Assembly (NCBI RefSeq): GCF_016411825.1
Contig: NZ_JAEKMH010000006.1
Coordinates: 1-64,000 of the forward strand
Direction: 5' to 3'
Length of the DNA: 64,000 nt
From: Devosia sediminis
GTDB taxonomy: Bacteria; Pseudomonadota; Alphaproteobacteria; Rhizobiales; Devosiaceae
The notes beneath the pieces were generated by a model. That model was not told the origin of the DNA, did no database searches, and was given only the letters and a program-made list of their open reading frames with translations. Below are positions 52,965-60,703 of the stretch, piece after piece. The translations under genes and the position numbers were made by a program. Each line of letters opens with the position of its first letter. Within the stretch, counting starts at the first letter, position 1.

Positions 52965-54194
52965 ATGATCGGGACGATCAAGACTACTGGCCTGTTCGCA
53001 GCAACGGGCCTCGCCACCATCATGCTCATGCAGCCGGCAATGGCCCTTGAAGCCGACGCTTTCGTCGAGCGCATCGCCACCGTCTATCAGGCCATGGGCT
53101 ATGACCTGACGTTTGGCGAAGCTACGCTCGAAGGCGATACCATCACCGTCGACGGCGTCACGGTCGGTCTTGCCGGCGTCGAAGAGCCGATGGTGCTCGA
53201 CACCGAGCTGACCTTTACCGGCGTCGTTGAATACGACGATGGCAGCTACACCGCCGAAAGCCTGACCGTTCCCGATATCGACACCGAATTTGCTACCGAT
53301 CCGGTCGGCCACCTGACCCTGTCCGACATTGTCGCGGAAGATCTCTGGCTGCCCGCAGACGGCGATACCAGCTCGCTGGCCCTGCTGCAGACTGTCGGTC
53401 GCATCGCCACCGGTCCGCTGACCATCACCCGCGATGGCGCCGAAGTCATCAAGATCGACAGCATGGAAGCGGCTTCCGACTTCACCTATGCCGACGACGA
53501 CAGCCTCGAATCCCTCGTTTCGACCCTCGCCATCACCAATATCTGGGCTGATCTGAGCACCGTCGGCGAAGAAGAACCGGAAGCCGGCGCCATCATTGAA
53601 GCTCTCGGCCTCACCAATATCAGCGGCAACATCACCCAGACCATGAGCTGGACGATGGCCGACGGCCATATCGTGATCGACGAGTTCCTGTTCGACTTCG
53701 CCGATGTCGGCGCGCTGGACATCAAGGCCGATTTCTCGGGCTTCACCCCGGCCATGCTCGACAAGGTCTATGCGCTGCAGAACTCGGATCTCGATCCGAC
53801 CAGCGAAGAGGCCCAGGCCCAGCAGATGATGGCCGGCATGGAAATCGCCCAGGCCCTGACCATTGCCAGCGCCTCGATCCGCTATGACGATGCCGGTCTT
53901 GCGCCCAAGCTGCTCGACCTGTTCGCCGCCCAGTCGGGTGCCGACCGCGCCACTTTCGTTGAAGGCCTCAAGGCAACGCTCCCGGCCATGATCGCCGAAA
54001 GCGGCATTCCCGCCCTGGCCGACGTCGTCGTGCCGCCGGTTTCGGAATTCCTCGACGATCCGCAGAGCCTCGAGATCGCCATTAACCCGGCCACCCCGAC
54101 CAGCCTTCTCGTCCTGGGCGCCGCCGCCTCGAATCCGGCGAGCCTGATCCAGGCTCTCGGCCTCACCGTGACGGCCAACCAGAAGACCAAGTAA
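52965..54194 (+). CDS. secreted protein of unknown function
   Basis: A 409-residue exported protein with a signal peptide (TTGLFAATGLATIMLMQPAM-A). The mature part is rich in Asp, Glu, Thr and Ala and contains repeated strand patterns (DTITVDGVTVG, GVVEYDDGSYTAESLTVPD, DGHIVIDEFLFDF). It has no cysteine and no membrane span. I do not recognise the family; it resembles conserved acidic periplasmic proteins. It is preceded by a leader of about 170 bp and followed by a hairpin before the HAD gene. Confidence 0.75.
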   Translation: MIGTIKTTGLFAATGLATIMLMQPAMALEADAFVERIATVYQAMGYDLTFGEATLEGDTITVDGVTVGLAGVEEPMVLDTELTFTGVVEYDDGSYTAESLTVPDIDTEFATDPVGHLTLSDIVAEDLWLPADGDTSSLALLQTVGRIATGPLTITRDGAEVIKIDSMEAASDFTYADDDSLESLVSTLAITNIWADLSTVGEEEPEAGAIIEALGLTNISGNITQTMSWTMADGHIVIDEFLFDFADVGALDIKADFSGFTPAMLDKVYALQNSDLDPTSEEAQAQQMMAGMEIAQALTIASASIRYDDAGLAPKLLDLFAAQSGADRATFVEGLKATLPAMIAESGIPALADVVVPPVSEFLDDPQSLEIAINPATPTSLLVLGAAASNPASLIQALGLTVTANQKTK

Positions 54195-54204
54195 CGCAAA
54201 CGTG

Positions 54205-54224
54205 GCGGGGCCTTCGGGTCCCGC
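54205..54224 (+). terminator. UUCG-loop hairpin after the secreted protein gene
   Basis: GCGGGGCC-TTCG-GGTCCCGC is an 8-bp stem with one G-T pair and the very stable UUCG tetraloop. No T-run follows, so it may act more as a 3' mRNA stabiliser or a weak terminator. Confidence 0.5.
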
Positions 54225-54273
54225 CCGCCCCGGCACTGATGAAGCCTTCATGCTTTTGTGCCAGACTGCAGCC

Positions 54274-54978
54274 ATGACCGCGCTCGCCACACCATCCAGC
54301 ACCAGCCTTGCCCACGTCACCGAATGGGTGTTCGACCTCGATAACACCCTCTACCCGCGTGAGTGCAATCTGTTCGCGCAGATCGATACGCTCATCACCA
54401 ATTATGTGATGGACGTCACCAAGCTCGATTTCGCCAGCGCCCGCGACCTGCAAAAAACCTATTATCGCGACTTCGGCACCACGCTGAACGGGCTGATGCA
54501 GCGCCACGCCATCGATGCGGACCACTTCCTCAACACTGTCCACGCCATCGATTATTCGCCCGTCGATCCCCATCCGGATCTGATCGCCGCCATCCAGGCC
54601 CTGCCCGGCCGCAAGTTCATCCTGACCAATGGCGATACCGGTCATGCCCGCTCGGTGCTGCGGCGCCTGGGCGGCGATCATCTGTTCGAACATGTGCACG
54701 ACATCCGCGCCATGACCTTCGTGCCCAAGCCGCATCGCGCCGCCTATGATGGCTTTTTCGCGCTCCATGGCATCGACCCCAGGCGCGCCGTCATGTTCGA
54801 CGATCTCGAGAAAAACCTCGTCGTGCCGCACGAAGTGGGCATGGCCACCGTGCAGGTCGTGGCCGGCGATGACTTTGCCCATGACCAGGTCGAAGCCTGG
54901 GAACTGGGCCGCTCCACCGGGCCGCATGTGCATCATGTCACCGCCGACCTTGCCGGTTTCCTGCGAAACCTGCGCTAG
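54274..54978 (+). CDS. HAD-type pyrimidine 5'-nucleotidase
   Basis: A 234-residue HAD hydrolase. Motif I is FDLDNTLYP with the nucleophile Asp, motif II is ILTNGDTGHA and the acidic motif IV is VMFDDLEKNL. It resembles the SDT1-type pyrimidine 5'-nucleotidases, which remove phosphate from UMP or CMP. I chose the start MTALATPSST at 54274; longer frames (54202 and 54250) are possible. In Rhizobiales this gene usually follows argB, now 6 kb upstream. Confidence 0.9.
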   Translation: MTALATPSSTSLAHVTEWVFDLDNTLYPRECNLFAQIDTLITNYVMDVTKLDFASARDLQKTYYRDFGTTLNGLMQRHAIDADHFLNTVHAIDYSPVDPHPDLIAAIQALPGRKFILTNGDTGHARSVLRRLGGDHLFEHVHDIRAMTFVPKPHRAAYDGFFALHGIDPRRAVMFDDLEKNLVVPHEVGMATVQVVAGDDFAHDQVEAWELGRSTGPHVHHVTADLAGFLRNLR

Positions 54979-55023
54979 CCGCGCCCTATTCCCGAGCGGG
55001 ATGGGACTCACTACATTGGTCCC

Positions 55024-56901
55024 ATGACCGATCTTCCCGGACGGCGCCCGCCGCCAATTCCCGAAACCGCACCGACCATTCGCGAGCAGTTGGAGAATTT
55101 CCGCCTGCTGGGCCGGTTGCTGGTGCAGATCTGGCGCACCAGCCCACCGCTGGCCGTTGCCAGCGTCGTCCTGCGCCTTATCGGCGCGCTCCAGCCCATT
55201 GCCATGCTCTGGGTCGGCAAGCTCATCATCGACGACGTCGTGCGCCTCTCGGGCATCACCCCGCCCGGCCCCGAAATCGCCGACTGGTGGGCCAGCGGCG
55301 AGCTCAGCCACGTCCTCGGCCTCCTGCTGATCGAACTGGCACTGGTCGTCGGCATCGACATCGTCAACCGGGCGATGAACCTCGTCGATTCCATCCTCAC
55401 CGAACTTCATTCCAACCAGATGAGCGTCGAACTCATGTCCCATGCCGCGCGGCTGGACTTGCGACATTTCGAAAGCGCCGAATACCAGGACCGGCTCGAA
55501 CGCGCGCGCCGCCAGGCCGCCGGCCGCAATGCCCTCCTCTCGGTGCTGTTCGGCCAGGCGCAGAATGTCATCACCGTCGCCACCCTCGCGGCCGGCCTCT
55601 TCGTCTACGCGCCCTGGCTGATCCTCCTGCTGCCCGTTTCCTTCATGCCGGCCGTCCTGGGCGAAACCCGCTTCAACCAGCTCGCCTATTGGCTGTCGCG
55701 CTGGCGCACCCCCGAGCGGCGTGAACTCGAATATATCCGCTATATCGGCGCCACGCCCGAAACCGCCAAGGAAATCAAGCTCTTTGGCCTGGGGGATTTC
55801 CTCGTAGAGCGCTTCAGCACCCTGGCGCATACTATCTTCGTCGAAAACACCCGCGTCGCCCGCCAGCGCGCCTTCTGGGGCGCCATCTTCGCGGCCATCT
55901 CCACCGTCACTTATTATTTTGCCTATGCCTTCATCGTCTGGCGCACCATTACCGGCGATTTCACCATCGGCGACCTGGCCTTCCTCTCGGGCTCGTTCCT
56001 GAGGCTCAACGGCCTCTTCCAGGCGATCCTGCTTGGCTTCACCCAGGTCGCGGCGCAGTCCATGTATCTCGACGACCTGTTCTCTTTCTTCGAGATCGAG
56101 CCCGGCATCATGTCCCCCGCCGTGCCCGTCGCCTTCCCCGCGCCGCTCAGGCAGGGCATCCGCTTCGAGAATGTCGGCTTTCGCTATCCCGATACCGATA
56201 CCTGGGCGGTCCGCAATCTCAGCTTCGAGCTCAAGGCCGGCGAGACCCTGGCTCTCGTGGGCGAGAACGGCGCGGGCAAGACCACAATCGTCAAGCTTCT
56301 GACCCGCCTCTACGATCCCGATGAGGGCCGCGTCACCATCGATGGCATCGACCTGCGCGATCTCGCGCTCGAGGACATCCACGCCAATATCGGTGTCATC
56401 TTCCAGGACTTCATCCGCTATTCGCTGACCGCCCGCGACAATATCGCCGTCGGCCGCATAGCCGCGCGCGAAGATGCGGACCGCATCGACCGCGCCGCCG
56501 AGCAAAGCCTGGCCGATGGCGTCATCGCCAAGCTGCCCAAGGGCTATGACCAGCAGTTGGGACGCCTCTTCCGTGAGGGCCGCGATCTTTCGGGCGGCGA
56601 ATGGCAGAAGGTCGCCATTGCCCGCGCCTATATGCGCGACGCCGAGCTCATCATCCTCGACGAGCCGACCGCCGCTCTCGACGCCAAGGCCGAGGCCGAG
56701 GTCTTCGCCCGCTTCAAGGGCCTCGCCCACGGCAAGACCGCCGTCATCATCTCGCACCGTTTCTCGACCGTGCGCATGGCCGACCGCATCCTCGTGCTGG
56801 ATGGCGGCGCCATCCTGGAAGCCGGCACGCATGAGGAACTGGTAGCCATGAAGGGCCGCTATGCCGAACTCTTCGAATTGCAGGCAGCGGGGTATCGCTG
56901 A
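55024..56901 (+). CDS. ABC exporter, fused permease and ATPase
   Basis: A 625-residue half-transporter. The N-terminal membrane domain has about six spans (residues 40-345). The nucleotide-binding domain has Walker A GENGAGKTTIV (about 412), signature LSGGEWQKVAIARA (about 521), Walker B LIILDEPTAALD (about 542) and the switch His in ISHRFSTVRMADRI. It would work as a homodimer. The exported substrate is not evident. Its stop overlaps the arsC start by one nucleotide. Confidence 0.93.
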   Translation: MTDLPGRRPPPIPETAPTIREQLENFRLLGRLLVQIWRTSPPLAVASVVLRLIGALQPIAMLWVGKLIIDDVVRLSGITPPGPEIADWWASGELSHVLGLLLIELALVVGIDIVNRAMNLVDSILTELHSNQMSVELMSHAARLDLRHFESAEYQDRLERARRQAAGRNALLSVLFGQAQNVITVATLAAGLFVYAPWLILLLPVSFMPAVLGETRFNQLAYWLSRWRTPERRELEYIRYIGATPETAKEIKLFGLGDFLVERFSTLAHTIFVENTRVARQRAFWGAIFAAISTVTYYFAYAFIVWRTITGDFTIGDLAFLSGSFLRLNGLFQAILLGFTQVAAQSMYLDDLFSFFEIEPGIMSPAVPVAFPAPLRQGIRFENVGFRYPDTDTWAVRNLSFELKAGETLALVGENGAGKTTIVKLLTRLYDPDEGRVTIDGIDLRDLALEDIHANIGVIFQDFIRYSLTARDNIAVGRIAAREDADRIDRAAEQSLADGVIAKLPKGYDQQLGRLFREGRDLSGGEWQKVAIARAYMRDAELIILDEPTAALDAKAEAEVFARFKGLAHGKTAVIISHRFSTVRMADRILVLDGGAILEAGTHEELVAMKGRYAELFELQAAGYR

Positions 56902-57320
56902 TGACCGTGACGATCCTCCACAATCCCGATTGCGGCACGTCGCGCAACACGCTGGCGATGATCCGCGGCGCCGGTATCGACCCCGAGATTATCCTCTATC
57001 TCGAAACGCCGCCTGATCGTGCCCGCCTCGTCGATCTCATCAACCGCGCCGGACTTTCGGTGCGGGAGGCCATCCGCATCAAGGACACGCCCTATTTCGC
57101 GCTTGGGCTGGACAACCCGGCCCTGTCGGATGCCGAACTGATCGAGGCCATGCTGGCCGATCCCATCCTCATCAACCGGCCGCTTGTGGAAACGCCGCAT
57201 GGCGTACGCCTCTGTCGGCCATCGGAGGTCGTTCTCGATATCCTGCCTGAGGCCTTGGGCATTCCCTTCACCAAGGAAGATGGAGAAGTGGTGATCGACG
57301 CCGCCGGCAGGCGCATCTGA
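56901..57320 (+). CDS. arsC: arsenate reductase (ArsC family)
   Basis: A 139-residue glutaredoxin-coupled ArsC-type reductase. The catalytic Cys lies in LHNPDCGTSRNTLAM, and the substrate arginines are in NRPLVETPHGVRLCRP. It reduces arsenate to arsenite, which needs an exporter that is not present here. The start ATG overlaps the ABC exporter stop (TGATG), so the two are coupled. It is followed by a metal-sensing ArsR protein whose metal site is of the zinc type, not the arsenic type. Confidence 0.93.
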   Translation: MTVTILHNPDCGTSRNTLAMIRGAGIDPEIILYLETPPDRARLVDLINRAGLSVREAIRIKDTPYFALGLDNPALSDAELIEAMLADPILINRPLVETPHGVRLCRPSEVVLDILPEALGIPFTKEDGEVVIDAAGRRI

Positions 57321-57350
57321 CTGGCCAGAGGCGGCAAAGCGCCCTAATTA

Positions 57351-57734
57351 TTGCTCCAGCAAGCCCTCATCGGACACCTGCCCGTGCCCCTGCCCGACGA
57401 CCACTATCTCACCGTCATTGCTGAAACCTACCGGCTCCTGGGCGATCCGACGCGCCTCAAGGTCGTCTTGACCTGCCTCGAAGGACCCATTGCCGTGGGC
57501 GATATCGCCAAGGTGACAGGGGCCAGCCAGTCCTTGGTCAGTCATCACCTGCGCCTGCTGCGCGCCGCGCGCCTCGTGCGCGGCACGCGCCGCAACAAGC
57601 AGGTTTTCTATGAGGCCGCAGACGACCACATCGCCCGCATGCTGCGCGATATGATCGAACACGCCATGGAAGAGCACGACACCGGCGAAGACGATATCGA
57701 CCTGCCCGCCGCTACAGGGCCGGCGGGCACCTGA
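57351..57734 (+). CDS. ArsR/SmtB-family metal-responsive repressor
   Basis: A winged-helix repressor of about 127 residues. The DNA-recognition helix is in VTGASQSLVSHHLRLLRAAR. The C-terminal helix carries Asp-x-His, His 11 residues after the first, and Glu 3 later (DDHIARMLRDMIEH-AMEE), which is the alpha-5 zinc site of SmtB. The CxC arsenic site is absent. The start is uncertain: TTG at 57351 or GTG at 57384. An SmtB-like operator overlaps the CDF exporter promoter 1.9 kb downstream. Confidence 0.9.
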   Translation: MLQQALIGHLPVPLPDDHYLTVIAETYRLLGDPTRLKVVLTCLEGPIAVGDIAKVTGASQSLVSHHLRLLRAARLVRGTRRNKQVFYEAADDHIARMLRDMIEHAMEEHDTGEDDIDLPAATGPAGT

Positions 57735-57736
57735 GA

Positions 57737-58093
57737 TCATCGAGGCGCGGCACGCGCCGACGCCTGGGCCAGATCGATCACCAGCGTCTCCGGAATGGGC
57801 CGCATGGGTGGAAAGGTGACACCCGTCTTGCTTGGTTTCAGCCCCGCGGCCTTGAGCTCATCCGCATATTCGCTCAGCGCCTCGGCCGCGCAGTAAAACC
57901 CGCACTGCTTGGCAAAGGCGGCATAGCTGGCGACCACCTTCGAGCCGACCCGGAAGCCGGGCATGTTGTACATGATGACTTGCTCCGCGTCCGGCAGGGC
58001 CTTGGCGATCAGCCCGCGCAGCCGCTCAAGTTCGGCACGAAACGGTTCGGGTGCAGCGGCGATATAGTCGTCGTGGGTTTTCATCTCTGTCAT
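57737..58093 (-). CDS. DUF1801 (YdhG-like) domain protein
   Basis: A 118-residue protein of the DUF1801/YdhG family, opening MTEMKTHDDYIAAAPEPFRA, with GFRVGSKVVASYAAFAKQCG and the closing PPMRPIPETLVIDL. The YdhG family has been proposed as an iron chaperone, which would fit the nearby FecCD permease, but that assignment is weak. The gene converges with the ArsR gene, the stops being only 2 nt apart. It is preceded by the FecCD gene after 41 nt. Confidence 0.85.
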   Translation of the reverse strand: MTEMKTHDDYIAAAPEPFRAELERLRGLIAKALPDAEQVIMYNMPGFRVGSKVVASYAAFAKQCGFYCAAEALSEYADELKAAGLKPSKTGVTFPPMRPIPETLVIDLAQASARAAPR

Positions 58094-58134
58094 CGTGCCA
58101 GCATGCGACGCAGGTGCCGCTGGCGCAAGTCGCG

Positions 58135-59145
58135 TCAGCCCAGCCGCTGGCTCCGTCGCATCAACAGGATGAAGAACAGGCCGCCAACCAGCCCAGTGAT
58201 CACCCCCAGGGGCACGTCCTGCGGGGGAATGACGATACGCGCCACCATGTCTGCCAGCACGAGGAAAATCGCGCCCACCAATGCCGACAGCGGCAGCACC
58301 CGCCGATAGTCGCCACCCACCACCATCCGCACCAGATGTGGGATCATCAGCCCGACAAAGGAAATGACCCCGGAAAAGGCCACGGCGGCCCCGGTGAGCA
58401 GGGCGCAGACCACGAACACGACCATGCGGAACCGTCCGGCGGGTATCCCCAGCGTCGTTGCGGATTCGTCGCCAAGCGTCATGGCGTTGAGGTAGCGGGC
58501 ATTCCACATGAGATATCCGCCACCGGCCACGAGGGCGATCAGGGGATAGGGCAGTTGCGCCCATTGTGACAGCCCCAGGCCTCCCAGCATCCAGAACACC
58601 ACCGTATGAGCCGCCCTGGGGTCGCCCAGAAAGATGCCCAGGCTGCCGAGCGAGGTGACAATGAAGGATATGGCGACACCGGTCAGCACCAGGCGGCTGG
58701 CATTGGTCGCATTGGTGAGATTGGCCACGCCCACGACCAGGACGGTCGTCGCCAGCGCCCCGGCAAAGGCAAAGAGCGGCACGGTGACGAGCCCGAGAAA
58801 CATGCCGGTATGGAGCAGCACGATGATGGCGCCCAGTGCGGCGCCCGATGAAATCCCGAGCAGATGCGGATCGGCCAACTGGTTGCGGGTCACCGATTGC
58901 AGCGCTGCCCCCACCAGGGCCAGAATTGCCCCGACAATGGCGCCAAGGATGATGCGCGGCAGGCGCACCTCCCAGACAATATTGTCCCGTCCGGCGGACC
59001 ACGTCACCTCGACGCTCCCGGGCACGAGGTGACTGGCGACGACGCTCCAGACCACATCGAGCGGAATGCCGACAGCACCGATGCTGACGCCGAGCATCAT
59101 CACGACGAGAAGCACTAAAACCAGCCCCGCCGTCAGCAGGGGCAA
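58135..59145 (-). CDS. FecCD-family ABC permease, orphan
   Basis: A 336-residue permease of iron(III)-siderophore, heme or cobalamin uptake systems, with ten predicted spans. Family motifs are RLPRIILGAIVGAILALVGA, LQSVTRNQLADPHLLGISSG and GDESATTLGI. No ATPase or binding protein gene is adjacent, so it is an orphan or depends on distant partners. The start is a TTG at 59145, since the only near ATG is out of frame; a CTG start upstream is also possible. It follows a purine-rich leader. Confidence 0.88.
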   Translation of the reverse strand: MPLLTAGLVLVLLVVMMLGVSIGAVGIPLDVVWSVVASHLVPGSVEVTWSAGRDNIVWEVRLPRIILGAIVGAILALVGAALQSVTRNQLADPHLLGISSGAALGAIIVLLHTGMFLGLVTVPLFAFAGALATTVLVVGVANLTNATNASRLVLTGVAISFIVTSLGSLGIFLGDPRAAHTVVFWMLGGLGLSQWAQLPYPLIALVAGGGYLMWNARYLNAMTLGDESATTLGIPAGRFRMVVFVVCALLTGAAVAFSGVISFVGLMIPHLVRMVVGGDYRRVLPLSALVGAIFLVLADMVARIVIPPQDVPLGVITGLVGGLFFILLMRRSQRLG

Positions 59146-59648
59146 CCCATGCAGGATCAGGTGGCGGGGACCGGCGACGAGGTGTTTGTGCGACTTGGCA
59201 AACTGGGGGCCGGCAGCGAGGCCGCCCCTTCTTCTTTAGGTGGCGTGGAAAGCCGCAGCGAGGCGCTTGATCGCCTCGATGTTGCGCGGTCCTCTCTCTC
59301 GCTCATCCTTCCGCTCCGTCTCCCTCGCCACTTGCCTCGTCCCCTGCCTCGCCTTCCTCTTTCTCCATCCGCCGCTGTCTTCTTGTCCGGCCGCCGTCTC
59401 ACTCTTGCTTCTTTCCATCCCGTCCTTCCCTCACCGTCTCCCTCGCCCCTAGCCATTCCCCTCGCCCCTATCCATCCCCCCTCCCCTTGCCATTCCCCTC
59501 GCCCCTATCCATCCCCCCCTCCCCTTGCCATTCCCCCTCCCCTTGCCATCCCCCTCCCCTTGCCATCCCCCTCCCTGCCAAGACCCTCCCCCTGCCGCTC
59601 CTCTTGCCTCTTGCTGCTCACCCTCACAAACCCTCTTGACAACTTCAC
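59146..59648. repeat. polypyrimidine tract with tandem repeats and G-quadruplex potential
   Basis: About 500 bp between the FecCD start and the CDF promoter. From about 59280 to 59610 the plus strand is roughly 85 percent C and T. It holds two near copies of a 38-bp unit (from about 59451 and 59489) and several shortened copies built on CCATCCCCCTCCCCTTG. The minus strand therefore has many G-runs of 3-6 with short loops. Weak open frames in both directions are of low complexity and are not annotated. Confidence 0.75.
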
Positions 59649-59669
59649 ATGAATGAATGTTCATATGTA
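59646..59669. promoter_or_regulatory. ArsR/SmtB-type operator at the CDF exporter promoter
   Basis: CACATGAATGAATGTTCATATG has a TGAA-N6-TTCA core, the pattern of SmtB/CzrA 12-2-12 operators, and the right half TGTTCATATG is especially close. It lies between a consensus -35 (TTGACA, 59636-59641) and a candidate -10 (TTCATA, 59660-59665). The zinc-type ArsR protein encoded at 57351-57734 is the natural candidate to bind it. Confidence 0.7.
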
Positions 59670-59690
59670 GAAGTGAACAAGGAAGCTGTT

Positions 59691-60677
59691 ATGGCCGCGC
59701 ATGACCATACCCATGGTGACGACCACTCTCACCATGACCATCACGATCACGCCGGACATGACCACGATCACGCCGGCCACAGCCACGCGCCAAAAGTCAG
59801 CAAGGGCAATGAGCGGGCGGTGCTGATCGGCCTCTGCCTTACCGGCGGCTTCATGGTCGCCGAAGTGGCTGGCGGCCTACTCTCGGGCTCATTGGCGCTG
59901 ATCGCCGATGCCGGCCACATGCTGACCGATACGGTCGCCCTGTTTCTCGCCTGGCTCGGTTTCCGCCTTGGCAGCCGCCCGGCTGATGCGCGTCGCAGCT
60001 TCGGCTATTCCCGCCTCGAAGTGCTGGCCGGTCTCATCAACGCACTCACCCTCTTCGCCCTGGTCGGCTGGATCGCCTATGAGGCGGTGCAGCGCTTCTT
60101 CAACCCCGAAGAGGTGCTGGCAGGGCCCATGCTGGTGGTCGCCGTACTTGGCCTCGTGGTCAATCTCGTGGTCTTCCGCATCCTCTCGGGGGCCGACAAG
60201 GATCACGTCAACATCAGGGGCGCGCTGCTGCATGTGCTGGGCGACCTGCTCGGTTCTGTGGGCGCCATCGCCGCCGCCCTCATCATCTGGCTGACCGGCT
60301 GGATGCCCATCGATCCGATATTGTCCGTTGTTGTCAGCCTCCTCATCCTCAGGAGCGCTTGGGGCCTTCTCACCCGCACCTTCAACATCCTGATGGAAGG
60401 CGCACCCGATGGCGTCGACCTCGATCGCCTCGCGGCGGACCTCAAGGGCACCGTGCCGGACCTTGCCAACCTGGGGCACCTGCATGTCTGGTCGCTGTCC
60501 TCGGGTCAGGCCATGGCGACGCTCGAAATCGCCCTCGCCCAGGATGCGGACCCGGCCACCGTCACCGCCGCGGTCAAGCAGCGGCTCGCCGAAGAGCACA
60601 ACATCGGGCACGCCACCGTCGAGATCGACTGGAGCGGCACCTGCGGCCAGTGCATGGCCTCGCCATCCGCCGCCTAG
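59691..60677 (+). CDS. cation diffusion facilitator, zinc-type exporter
   Basis: A 328-residue CDF transporter. The N-terminus is a His/Asp-rich segment (about residues 4-32) that can hold zinc. Six spans follow, with the metal-site motifs DAGHMLTD and HVLGDLLG (HxxxD in helices 2 and 5). The C-terminal ferredoxin-like domain ends in CGQCMAS. It should export Zn2+ (or Cd2+, Co2+) with a proton. I chose the ATG at 59691 with AAGGAAG upstream; a longer start at 59649 would lie within the operator. Confidence 0.93.
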   Translation: MAAHDHTHGDDHSHHDHHDHAGHDHDHAGHSHAPKVSKGNERAVLIGLCLTGGFMVAEVAGGLLSGSLALIADAGHMLTDTVALFLAWLGFRLGSRPADARRSFGYSRLEVLAGLINALTLFALVGWIAYEAVQRFFNPEEVLAGPMLVVAVLGLVVNLVVFRILSGADKDHVNIRGALLHVLGDLLGSVGAIAAALIIWLTGWMPIDPILSVVVSLLILRSAWGLLTRTFNILMEGAPDGVDLDRLAADLKGTVPDLANLGHLHVWSLSSGQAMATLEIALAQDADPATVTAAVKQRLAEEHNIGHATVEIDWSGTCGQCMASPSAA

Positions 60678-60703
60678 CTCACCGCCGCCCGCAATCTCCG
60701 CGG

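Noticed and set aside
54163..56832. 889-codon minus-strand frame over the HAD and ABC genes
   Set aside because: Antisense shadow with biased composition, opposing two well-supported genes.
59146..59300. Cobalamin or other riboswitch upstream of the FecCD permease
   Set aside because: No B12-box-like sequence or other conserved aptamer core was seen in the minus-strand leader.
59149..59652. Pro/Ser-rich protein read from the polypyrimidine tract
   Set aside because: The frame is a by-product of repeated C/T DNA, has no ribosome site and overlaps the CDF promoter.
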